Source: an uncultured Pelagibacteraceae bacterium (GTDB taxonomy: Bacteria; Pseudomonadota; Alphaproteobacteria; Pelagibacterales; Pelagibacteraceae). From it: a DNA stretch of 64,000 bases. Below are positions 22,312 to 29,777 of this stretch, piece after piece (position 1 is the stretch's first letter; every line of letters begins with the position of its first letter). Location of the stretch: the NCBI GenBank assembly GCA_902636075.1, contig CACPQM010000001.1:1-64000 (forward strand). The letters run 5' to 3'. The notes under the pieces were generated by a model, which saw nothing but the letters and a program-made list of their open reading frames with translations, was not told the DNA's origin and ran no database searches. The translations under genes were made by a program, and so were the position numbers.

Positions 22312-23203
22312 GCCACTATATTTAGCCTCTTTTTATTTGGTTCTAGCTTGTTTATTTTGGGCAGGTAATTTTATAGTAGGAAAAGCAGCAAGTATTATTG
22401 ACATTCCTCCAATATCTTTAAATTTTTACAGATGGTTTTTGGCTTGGTTAGTTTTGCTACCATTCACTTATAAAGAGTTGTTAAATAACAGAAAAATTAT
22501 ATTCGATAATATTTTTTTGTTTTCACTTTTAGGAATTTTAGCCGTAACAGTTTTTAATTCAGCTCTTTTTTACTCGCTGAGACATACCCAAGTTATTACT
22601 GGATTACTTATGATTTCAACAGTACCAGTTATGATTATATTATTTTCATTCTTACTTAAAATTGAGAAAACAAATTCATTTCAAATAATAGGAGTATTTC
22701 TCTCACTTACAGGTGTTTTGTTTATAATAACAAAAGCAAATTTAAATAATTTATTAAATTTGTCATTTAACAAAGGAGATATTTTCGCATTAATTGCAAT
22801 GTTCGCATGGTCTCTTTATTCAGCGCTTCTGAAAAAAAAGGAATTCAATCTATCTCCAATTTCTCTATTGCAGGTCGTTATAACCTTTGGAGTTATTTTT
22901 CTGATTCCTATGTATTTTATTGATTATAGTTTGGGCAGTGTAATCAAATTACAATACTCTTTTTATTTAGTTTTATTCTATGTTGTTTTTTTCCCTGGTC
23001 TAATCTCATTTCTGTTTTGGATAAAAGGTGTAAAACTTATTGGGGCTAATAGATCTGGAGTTTTTCTTCATTTGATGCCAATTCTAGGTGCAATAATGGC
23101 TATGATAATTTTCAATGAAAAAATTTTATTTTATCATTTCTTAGGTGCAATTTTTATAATTGCTGGTATTACAATTTCTAACAGAAAAACTCAAAATGCT
23201 TAA
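22298..23203 (+). CDS. EamA/DMT-family transporter
   Basis: About ten membrane helices over 301 residues arranged as two EamA repeats (LFWAGNFIVGKAAS in the first; FALIAMFAWSLYSALLKKK opening the second). The drug/metabolite transporter superfamily mostly exports amino acids or related metabolites. It lies between 2-oxo acid enzymes and overlaps both neighbours (14 bp upstream, 8 bp downstream), so it may move a substrate or product of this operon. Specificity is unknown. Confidence 0.9.
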   Translation: MKTLRPLYLASFYLVLACLFWAGNFIVGKAASIIDIPPISLNFYRWFLAWLVLLPFTYKELLNNRKIIFDNIFLFSLLGILAVTVFNSALFYSLRHTQVITGLLMISTVPVMIILFSFLLKIEKTNSFQIIGVFLSLTGVLFIITKANLNNLLNLSFNKGDIFALIAMFAWSLYSALLKKKEFNLSPISLLQVVITFGVIFLIPMYFIDYSLGSVIKLQYSFYLVLFYVVFFPGLISFLFWIKGVKLIGANRSGVFLHLMPILGAIMAMIIFNEKILFYHFLGAIFIIAGITISNRKTQNA

Positions 23204-24146
23204 AGTAGCTATTTTAGACGATTATCAAAACGTTGCTCAAGAATTTATAGATTTGAAAAATCTTTCATCAAAGTTTGATATTGAGATTTTCAGTGAACCT
23301 TTTGAAAACGAGGATGATGCCATAGAAAAATTAAAAGAATTTGAAGCTCTGCTTATTATGAGAGAAAGAACCTCAATTACTTCAAATCTTATTAAAAGTT
23401 TGAAAAAACTAAAATACATTTCTACAAGCGGAATGAGAAATAAAGCAATAGATTTTGAAGCAACAAAAAAAGCTAAAATTGTCGTTACTGGAACAGAAAT
23501 TAACTCAAACCCTACCTCTGAATTAACATGGGCGTTAATTTTAGGGCTAGCTAGAAATATTAAGGTGGAAGTTGATAATATGTACCAAGGCTATTGGCAG
23601 ACAACAGTGGGAGTTGAATTAAAAGGAAAAATTCTGGGCCTTATTGGTTTAGGAAAAGTTGGATCCCAGGTTGCTAAAATTGCAAAAGCTTTTGGCATGC
23701 AAGTTATGGCATGGAGCGAAAATCTCAGTTTAGATAAGTGTAAAGAACTTGATGTTTTACCATCTAATAAAGAGGATCTTATTCAAAACTCTGACTTTAT
23801 ATCAATTCATGTCCAAGGTGGAGAAAGATACAAGGATTGTATAAAGCTGGCTGAATTTGATAAAATGAAAAAAACTGCATTTATAATTAATACTTCAAGA
23901 GGTCCAATTGTTAACGAAGATGATTTAATTATTGCTCTATCAACTAATGTAATAGCTGGTGCTGGTATAGATGTTTATGATAAAGAACCTCTACCTAGTG
24001 GTCACAAATTAAGATTTGTACCCAATGCACTTTTGCTTCCACATGTAGGCTATGTAACAGCTGAAAATTATTCTATTTTTTATTCACAAATGATAGAAAA
24101 TTTAGAAGCTTGTGTTGCTGGTAAGCCTATTCGAGAAATAAAGTAA
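23196..24146 (+). CDS. D-2-hydroxyacid dehydrogenase, NAD-dependent
   Basis: The start is taken at 23196 (ATGCTTAAAGTAGC), overlapping the EamA stop; earlier in-frame starts add residues unlike the family. The Rossmann motif GLIGLGKVGSQVAKIAKAFG is central. The catalytic Arg, Glu and His are in NTSRGPIVNE, DVYDKEPLP and LLPHVGY. It interconverts 2-oxo acids and D-2-hydroxy acids. At 316 residues it matches the phosphoglycerate/glyoxylate dehydrogenase-like family; the exact substrate is unknown, but neighbours that make and use 2-oxo acids fit. Confidence 0.92.
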   Translation: MLKVAILDDYQNVAQEFIDLKNLSSKFDIEIFSEPFENEDDAIEKLKEFEALLIMRERTSITSNLIKSLKKLKYISTSGMRNKAIDFEATKKAKIVVTGTEINSNPTSELTWALILGLARNIKVEVDNMYQGYWQTTVGVELKGKILGLIGLGKVGSQVAKIAKAFGMQVMAWSENLSLDKCKELDVLPSNKEDLIQNSDFISIHVQGGERYKDCIKLAEFDKMKKTAFIINTSRGPIVNEDDLIIALSTNVIAGAGIDVYDKEPLPSGHKLRFVPNALLLPHVGYVTAENYSIFYSQMIENLEACVAGKPIREIK

Positions 24147-24147
24147 A

Positions 24148-25053
24148 GTGGAATTACCAGTTGTAAATCATCCTGATTATGAGGCAAAAATTGGCGATGA
24201 TAATAAATTTCCAATTAAAAAATTTGGTGAATTAGCAAATTTTCTTAAAAAAGAAAATGTAGTTAAGAAGTTTTATAAACCTGAGCCATGCTCAATTGAT
24301 ACATTAAAAGAAGTTCACTCAGAGGAGTATATTTTAAAAATTAAAAATAAAACATTAGAGAAAACATTGGTTAAAAAAATAGGGTTCCCTTTAGTTGATA
24401 GTGTGGTTAGAAGATCTTTAGTTGCAACAGGTGGGACGGTATTGGCCTCTAAATTAGCAATAAATTATGGAATAGCTTGTAACACAGCTGGTGGAAGTCA
24501 TCACGCTATTTATGACGAGGGAGCTGGTTTTTGTGTTTTTAATGATGTGGCTGTTGCTGCAAAATATCTCTTGAATAGAGGGTTAGCTAGCAAAATCCTT
24601 ATAGTTGATTTAGATGTTCACCAAGGTAACGGAAATTCAGAAATATTTAAAAATGAGGATAACGTTTTTACATTTAGTATGCACACAAAAGTGAATTATC
24701 CACCGATTAAATCAAAAAGTGATCTGGATATTGAACTTGAACAAAACATGGAAGATCATGAGTATTTAAATATTTTAAAAAAAAATTTAATTTTTCTAAA
24801 CGATTTTAATTTTGATTTCGTATTTTACATTGCAGGTGTTGACATTCACTTAGATGATAGATTAGGAAAGTTGTGTATTACTGACAAAGGAATTAATAAA
24901 AGAGACGAGATGGTTATTGGAAACTTTTTTAAAAGAAAAGTTCCTATTTGTGGAGTTTTAGGTGGTGGTTATAACAAAGACTTTAAAAAACTTATTGAAT
25001 TACACTCAAGTTTACATAAAAATTGTAAAAAAATTCTTAATGAAAAAAATTAA
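24148..25053 (+). CDS. Histone deacetylase-superfamily metal-dependent deacetylase
   Basis: Zinc and catalytic motifs of the class II-like HDAC/acetoin utilisation fold are present: GGSHHAIYDEGAGFCVFNDVAVAA, DLDVHQGNGN and the late GGGY. Bacterial members deacetylate acetylpolyamines, acetylated proteins or other amides; the substrate here is unknown. GTG at 24148 is the start, one base after the preceding stop. The 3' end overlaps msrB by 14 bp. Length 301 is normal. Confidence 0.9.
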   Translation: MELPVVNHPDYEAKIGDDNKFPIKKFGELANFLKKENVVKKFYKPEPCSIDTLKEVHSEEYILKIKNKTLEKTLVKKIGFPLVDSVVRRSLVATGGTVLASKLAINYGIACNTAGGSHHAIYDEGAGFCVFNDVAVAAKYLLNRGLASKILIVDLDVHQGNGNSEIFKNEDNVFTFSMHTKVNYPPIKSKSDLDIELEQNMEDHEYLNILKKNLIFLNDFNFDFVFYIAGVDIHLDDRLGKLCITDKGINKRDEMVIGNFFKRKVPICGVLGGGYNKDFKKLIELHSSLHKNCKKILNEKN

Positions 25054-25411
25054 TCCAAATTTGTCAAATACGCAGAACAAAATTTTATTTGAAGAGGCCA
25101 CAGAACCACCAGGCTCAAGTGAATTAAATCATGAAAAAAGAGAGGGTGCCTATCATTGTGCTAATTGTGGAGTAAAGTTGTTTGACTCAAATACTAAATA
25201 TGAAAGTGGATCTGGCTGGCCTTCATTCTATGAATCTTTGCCTGATGCATTTGAAACCAAAACCGATTATCACATTGGTTATGCTAGAACCGAATATCAT
25301 TGCAAGAATTGTGGAGGTCATCATGGTCATATCTTTGACGACGGTCCACAACCCACGGGCAAAAGATACTGCAATAACGGTGTTTGCTTGGTTTTTAAAC
25401 CGAACAAATAA
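25040..25411 (+). CDS. msrB: Peptide-methionine (R)-S-oxide reductase MsrB
   Basis: The start at 25040 (MKKINPNLSN) overlaps the deacetylase gene; it gives the standard short MsrB of 123 residues. Two CxxC zinc pairs are visible (CANC and CKNC). The substrate pocket GSGWPSFYE and the catalytic cysteine in RYCNNGVCL are present; NG follows where NS is more usual. It repairs methionine-R-sulfoxide in proteins. It closes the overlapping run that began at 17648. Confidence 0.95.
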   Translation: MKKINPNLSNTQNKILFEEATEPPGSSELNHEKREGAYHCANCGVKLFDSNTKYESGSGWPSFYESLPDAFETKTDYHIGYARTEYHCKNCGGHHGHIFDDGPQPTGKRYCNNGVCLVFKPNK

Positions 25412-25476
25412 TACAAACTTAAAATTATCTTGTTAAATTTTCTTGTCCAATATAGGTTTTTATATAAATACAAGTT

Positions 25477-26313
25477 ATGAAAAAAATACTTTTGGTCTCA
25501 TTTCTCGTTTTATTTACAAGTAATTTGAGCGCAGATGTATCCAATAATATTTCACAATATATATATAATTTAATCCCTGGTGAGGGTGATACAGAGGTTA
25601 GTATTGATTTAAGAGAAAATAATAAACCCGATTATAGTATTCTTACAGTAAGAGAGATTGAAAAAAATGAAAATGGAAATTTTTTTTCTCAGTTATCTTT
25701 ATTTAATACAGAAAAAGATAATGATGAAAGAATTGTAGCAAATATTGGCTTAGGTAAAAGATCATTAAGCCAAGACAATACGCTAATGACTGGTTTCAAT
25801 GTTTTTCTCGATTATGATGATGCTGGAAACTTAAGATCTAGTTTTGGTTTAGAAGCAAGAAGTGCAGTTTTAGAATTTATGTACAATTATTATTTTGGAC
25901 TAGATGATGCGTCAGATGAAAAAGTTTTAGATGGATACGAATTAGGTTTGGCATCACAAATTCCTTATCTACATTGGGCAGATGTATTTATTAATACTTA
26001 TGAATGGGAAGGTGTTTCTAGAGACGATGTAAAAGGCACAAAAATTGGATCAGAATTATTATTAAGTCCAACATTAAATCTAGAAATTGCGTATGATGAT
26101 AAAGACAAAAAGGGATTAGAAGATGAGTGGTATGCAAAAATAATGTTTGTTCATCCTCCAAGAAATAAAAATTCTTTACAAGATGGTTTCATAAGTGCAA
26201 ATACATGGAGAGATCAAAAAGATATGTCTGGTCAATTGTTAACAAAAGTAAAACGTAATAATAAAATTTTTGTAGAATTTAATGGTAAATCAACAATATC
26301 GAGAGCTGATTAA
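25477..26313 (+). CDS. Secreted outer-membrane protein with inverse-autotransporter-like beta domain
   Basis: A signal peptide (MKKILLVSFLVLFTSNLSA) is followed by a short linker. A region at about 85-200 then has alternating aromatic/polar strands: TGFNVFLDYDDAGNLRSSFG, EFMYNYYFGL and DGYELGLASQIPYLHWADVF. This pattern resembles the intimin/invasin-type beta domain (IAT_beta) that anchors inverse autotransporters. At 278 residues there is no room for a long Ig-like passenger, only a basic tail of about 60 residues. Its stop overlaps the start of the next secreted protein (TAATG), so the two are likely partners. The beta-domain call is from pattern recognition and is good but not certain. Confidence 0.65.
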   Translation: MKKILLVSFLVLFTSNLSADVSNNISQYIYNLIPGEGDTEVSIDLRENNKPDYSILTVREIEKNENGNFFSQLSLFNTEKDNDERIVANIGLGKRSLSQDNTLMTGFNVFLDYDDAGNLRSSFGLEARSAVLEFMYNYYFGLDDASDEKVLDGYELGLASQIPYLHWADVFINTYEWEGVSRDDVKGTKIGSELLLSPTLNLEIAYDDKDKKGLEDEWYAKIMFVHPPRNKNSLQDGFISANTWRDQKDMSGQLLTKVKRNNKIFVEFNGKSTISRAD

Positions 26314-27089
26314 TGAAAATGACTTTTAGAATATTAATTTTTGTAAAAATCATAATGTTCTTTTCATTTTCAACTTTGCATGCTGCAAGCACAACTGGCC
26401 TTGCAAGTGTATACAAAGTAACAATGAAAAAAGTAGAGTTATGTACAGCCAGCACAAGTGTTTCAAGTTGTGTTGGTGCAGTCGTAATAGGAAATACCGA
26501 AAAAGTTGTGGATATTGCATCCGTAAATGCAGGTGTTGCAGCTGCAACATTTGGAGATCCAGCACTTTTACCATTAGGAGTAACTTATACACATATGAGA
26601 GTTACTATAGATAGAAAATTTACGATTAAAGCAGATTTAGAAGTTTCAGGTGTTACAGATAATTGCACGACGACTACAGCACTATCTGGCTCTGGTTACC
26701 CTGGTGGATCTTTAAGTAGTAATGAAAAATATGATAGAACACCAATTATTGCTGACGGGGGTACTGCTGCAGAAGCAGATTTATATTTAAAAAATGATCA
26801 AATGAAAGTTTGTGGAAATGCTGCTTGTACTGGAGTGGGTGATGCAAATACGATCACTTATGCTCAAGGAACTGGATCATCAACATATCAAACTCAGCAT
26901 GCAGATGGGAGCACCTCTGACGATCATGTAATGGTCTATACTCTTTCATCACCTTATACTGTATCTTTAACACCTCCAATTATAGATATTGGTTTTGGTA
27001 CTTCAGCAGCAATTAAAGCTACAGAAGTAGGAACAGATTTCTGTATGTTTGACCCACAAGAACCAGTAGTTACAATAACTATTCAATAA
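26313..27089 (+). CDS. Secreted cysteine-containing protein of unknown function
   Basis: A signal peptide (residues 1-24, ending LHAAS) precedes a Thr/Ser/Gly/Ala-rich mature part of about 234 residues with six cysteines, in the contexts ELCTAS, SSCVG, DNCTT, KVCGNAACTG and DFCMF, spaced as if for disulfides. Predicted structure is almost all beta, with no membrane segment or anchor. The composition is strikingly lower in Lys and Asn than the neighbours, as expected for an exposed protein. No function is recognised. Translational coupling with the beta-barrel gene upstream suggests it is carried to, or displayed at, the surface by that protein; this is inference. Confidence 0.7.
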   Translation: MKMTFRILIFVKIIMFFSFSTLHAASTTGLASVYKVTMKKVELCTASTSVSSCVGAVVIGNTEKVVDIASVNAGVAAATFGDPALLPLGVTYTHMRVTIDRKFTIKADLEVSGVTDNCTTTTALSGSGYPGGSLSSNEKYDRTPIIADGGTAAEADLYLKNDQMKVCGNAACTGVGDANTITYAQGTGSSTYQTQHADGSTSDDHVMVYTLSSPYTVSLTPPIIDIGFGTSAAIKATEVGTDFCMFDPQEPVVTITIQ

Positions 27090-27127
27090 AACTTCATAAT
27101 TTTCATAATTTAATTTAGACTATATTT

Positions 27128-28366
27128 ATGAATAGAAAAGTTGATCATAAAATTATTCTAGCAAAAAAAAAGCTTAGAAAATTATCTAAAAATTATAAGC
27201 AAAATTTTAAAAATATTGAGAATTATATTAAAAAAGAGATTTATGAAATAAAGAGGTTAAAGAAGCTATCTAATAATATTATTCCTGAAATAAAGTATAA
27301 AGAACTTTTATCACCCAATTTACGAATAATTGATCAAATAAAAAAAAGAGGATGTATTATTATTAGAGATGTATTTGATCAAAAAAAAATAGGTAAACTT
27401 AACAATGATCTAGAAAAATATATTGAACATAATGGATATTACAATGATCAAAAAAAGAAAGAGGGTCTAGATAATTACTTTAGTGATTTAAAATCTGGTA
27501 AGCCTCAAATTTATGGATTGTATTGGTCAAAAGCTCAAATTAAAATCAGGCACTCCCACAAAATGGCCAAAATTAAAAAATTTTTAAATAATCTATGGGT
27601 TTTTAAAAATGAGGAATATAGGGTATTTGATCCAAATCGAGAACTTTCATACGCTGACAGGATCCGTAGAAGAGAGCCAGGCGACAATAGTTTAGGTTTG
27701 TCACCACATTGCGATGCAGGGTCAGTTGAAAGATGGATCGATCCTTCATATCAAAAAATTTATAGTGATATATTTTCAGATAGATTTAAAAATTTTAATC
27801 CATTCGATGCAAAATATAGAGATAGGACAATAGAGTTTGAGTCTCCAGCAGTTGCTCATGTTTTTAGAACCTTTCAAGGATGGACAGCCTTAACTGAACA
27901 GGGCCCTAAAGATGGAACATTACAGTTGATTCCAATCGCAAAAGCAATGGCATATATTTTAACTAGAGCATTAATAGAAGATGTTCCAGAAAATGAATTA
28001 TGTGGATCAAAAGTAGGAAAGGCTCTATCAGTAAATGAAACTTATCATAGCTTGCTCTTAGAAGGTTTAATTCCAATTCCCAAAATGTATCCAGGAGATA
28101 CTATTTGGTGGCATCCCGATGTTATCCATGCAGTAGAAGACAAGCATTTAGGAAAAAATTTTTCTAATGTTATTTATGTTGGCGCAACCCCATATTGTAA
28201 AAAAAATTTAGATTATATTAACAAGCAATCAAAAAAGTTTTTAGAGGGAAAAAGTCCACCAGATTTTGCACCAGAAGACTTTGAGGTTAATTATAAAGGA
28301 AGGGTGACAGAAAAAGATCTAAGCGTTCTTGCAAAAAAACAATTAGGTTTAGTTGATTGGAATTAA
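27128..28366 (+). CDS. DUF1479 family protein (YbiU-like), putative Fe(II)/2-oxoglutarate oxygenase
   Basis: The 412-residue length and the strings GCIIIRDVFD, FRTFQGWTALTEQGPKDGTLQLIP and PGDTIWWHPDVIHAVE match the DUF1479/YbiU family. A facial triad of the cupin-type oxygenases can be read as H194-x-D196 (SPHCDAGS) and H334, so iron-dependent hydroxylation is plausible, but no substrate is established for the family. It stands alone on the plus strand, convergent with grxC (1 bp apart). Confidence 0.88.
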   Translation: MNRKVDHKIILAKKKLRKLSKNYKQNFKNIENYIKKEIYEIKRLKKLSNNIIPEIKYKELLSPNLRIIDQIKKRGCIIIRDVFDQKKIGKLNNDLEKYIEHNGYYNDQKKKEGLDNYFSDLKSGKPQIYGLYWSKAQIKIRHSHKMAKIKKFLNNLWVFKNEEYRVFDPNRELSYADRIRRREPGDNSLGLSPHCDAGSVERWIDPSYQKIYSDIFSDRFKNFNPFDAKYRDRTIEFESPAVAHVFRTFQGWTALTEQGPKDGTLQLIPIAKAMAYILTRALIEDVPENELCGSKVGKALSVNETYHSLLLEGLIPIPKMYPGDTIWWHPDVIHAVEDKHLGKNFSNVIYVGATPYCKKNLDYINKQSKKFLEGKSPPDFAPEDFEVNYKGRVTEKDLSVLAKKQLGLVDWN

Positions 28367-28367
28367 C

Positions 28368-28622
28368 TTACTTTAAAGATGCTTCTAGTTGACCAGTTTT
28401 TTCAAGTTCTCTAAGTTCTTGATAACCACCGACATGATCATCATTAAAAAAAATTTGAGGTATTGTTCTCCTTCCATTAGCTTTTTTAATCATTTCATCC
28501 CTAATTTCTGGTCCAGTAGAGACATCAATAACTTTGTACTCAAGATTATTTCTATTTAGTAATCTCTTTGCTGCATCACAAAAAGCACACATTGGGCCTG
28601 AATACATTGTAATATTTTTCAT
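28368..28622 (-). CDS. grxC: Glutaredoxin 3
   Basis: An 84-residue thioredoxin-fold protein with the active-site C12-A-F-C15, in place of the more usual CPYC. The glutathione-binding TIPQIFFNDDHVGGYQEL carries the cis-proline and GG motif. It reduces protein and glutathione disulfides and can donate electrons to ribonucleotide reductase. It is probably co-transcribed after the DUF2805 gene, 28 bp away. Confidence 0.95.
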   Translation of the reverse strand: MKNITMYSGPMCAFCDAAKRLLNRNNLEYKVIDVSTGPEIRDEMIKKANGRRTIPQIFFNDDHVGGYQELRELEKTGQLEASLK

Positions 28623-28650
28623 AATTTAGATATAATTATATTTTTGGGAT

Positions 28651-28950
28651 TTACCAGTTAAGAATCTCATTTTTCTTTATTTTTACTCTTATTTGTTTTC
28701 TTGAATATTCAAATTTTTTTCTATGCTTAATACTTTGCGAATTTACTCTTTTTCTCCATAATCTAAATGAAGATGGTTTTAAATTTCTTCTCATTATCTT
28801 AATTACATCAGATTCAGTTTTGCCTGTTTTTTTTTCTATTTCCTCAAATGTAATTCTGTCAGCCCAAGCTGCCCAAATAACCCAATCTGGACTTCCAGGT
28901 TTTGGCTCAGGGTTTTTGACTTTGGTTGTAGGCCTGTGACTTTTTTTCAT
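28651..28950 (-). CDS. DUF2805/TIGR03643 family small basic protein
   Basis: A 99-residue basic protein with the family block DWVIWAAWADRITFEEIEKK, then TGKTESDVIKIMRRNLKPSSFRLWRKRV. The helical region with regularly placed Arg/Lys could bind nucleic acid, resembling a helix-turn-helix, but no function is established. The lysine- and arginine-rich C-terminal tail is also typical. It is followed on the same strand by grxC. Confidence 0.85.
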   Translation of the reverse strand: MKKSHRPTTKVKNPEPKPGSPDWVIWAAWADRITFEEIEKKTGKTESDVIKIMRRNLKPSSFRLWRKRVNSQSIKHRKKFEYSRKQIRVKIKKNEILNW

Positions 28951-29018
28951 AGATTTTTCAGCAAAACTTTAAATTAATTTTAATGCAAATTTTAATGCCT
29001 ATGATATTATCATCTTTA

Positions 29019-29068
29019 GATAGTCCTATCTAGCCATCTTTAGCTCCCGGTTTTTTAGGACTATCCTA
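29019..29068 (+). promoter_or_regulatory. Nested inverted repeats directly upstream of a LysE exporter gene
   Basis: GATAGTCCTA (29019-29028) and TAGGACTATC (29056-29065) are perfect 10-bp complements separated by 27 bases, ending 5 bases before the ATG at 29071. Each arm sits in its own smaller palindrome: GATAG-tc-CTATC (29019-29030) and TAGGA-cta-TCCTA (29056-29068). This permits alternative RNA folds that cover or free the translation start, or two binding sites for one dimeric regulator. No known riboswitch class was recognised. Confidence 0.5.
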
Positions 29069-29070
29069 AA

Positions 29071-29685
29071 ATGCTCCCATTAAACTATTTCCTTTTTTTA
29101 CAAATTATTCTCTTTATGTTTATTACTCCTGGAACACCAAGGATTGTAATCATTTCATATTCAATGAATTATGGAGTTAAAAAATGTGTGTGGACAGCAT
29201 TGGGTGATGTTACCGCAAACATAATTCAAGCAACACTTGTTATATTTGTTATTGGCTCGTTTATTTCAGATAATCCTAAGTTGCTTAATATATTTAAGTG
29301 GGCTGGAATAGTTTATATTCTGTATCTTGCCTATGATATTTATAAATCCCGACCAAAAAGTTTAGACTCAAATGAAAAATCTGAAAAAAGTTTTTTATCT
29401 TTTTTCAAAGATGGTTTTTTAGTTGCTGGCACAAGCCCTAAGGCTTGGATGTTTTTTCCATTTATTTTTCCACAATTTATTGATTTTAGTTCTAATTATA
29501 TAGCTCAATTTATTATTTTAATAACCACATATGTAATTTTAGATTTTTTGTCGCTAGTTGGTTACGCAATTCTAGCAAATAAAATGATTACCTGGGTTAA
29601 AGCTAACGCAAAGATTATAAACACAATTTCTGCGTGCGTTTTAATTATAATTGCAGCAATAATTGCATTTATGCAACAATATTAG
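29071..29685 (+). CDS. LysE/RhtB-family amino acid exporter
   Basis: A 204-residue protein with about six membrane helices. The N-terminal FITPGTPRIVIISYSMNYGVKK matches the LysE/RhtB signature (PGP-type turn, here PGTPR). The central TSPKAWMFFPFIFPQF matches the conserved NPK-type loop with SPK. Family members expel lysine, threonine, homoserine or similar solutes. The palindromic leader implies regulation, perhaps by the exported compound. A second LysE-family gene is at 41654, of a different subgroup. Confidence 0.9.
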   Translation: MLPLNYFLFLQIILFMFITPGTPRIVIISYSMNYGVKKCVWTALGDVTANIIQATLVIFVIGSFISDNPKLLNIFKWAGIVYILYLAYDIYKSRPKSLDSNEKSEKSFLSFFKDGFLVAGTSPKAWMFFPFIFPQFIDFSSNYIAQFIILITTYVILDFLSLVGYAILANKMITWVKANAKIINTISACVLIIIAAIIAFMQQY

Positions 29686-29777
29686 TCTTTAATGCGATAC
29701 TACTGTTACTTGCAAAAAAATTAATTTCTTAGTTTAATAAGGTTTAAATTAATTAATTAATAATAAAGAGGAGATAA

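Noticed and set aside
23160-23195. An earlier in-frame TTG start for the D-2-hydroxyacid dehydrogenase
   Set aside because: The added residues do not match the family, and the ATG at 23196 overlaps the upstream stop in the way most operon genes here do.
24962-25039. A longer msrB reading frame starting inside the deacetylase gene
   Set aside because: The extension would overlap the upstream gene by 92 bp and adds a basic stretch unlike MsrB; the ATG at 25040 gives the usual length.
28951-29070. A tRNA or transposon end suggested by the inverted repeats upstream of the LysE gene
   Set aside because: There is no cloverleaf, no transposase and no target-site duplication; the repeats lie right at a start codon and fit regulation better.
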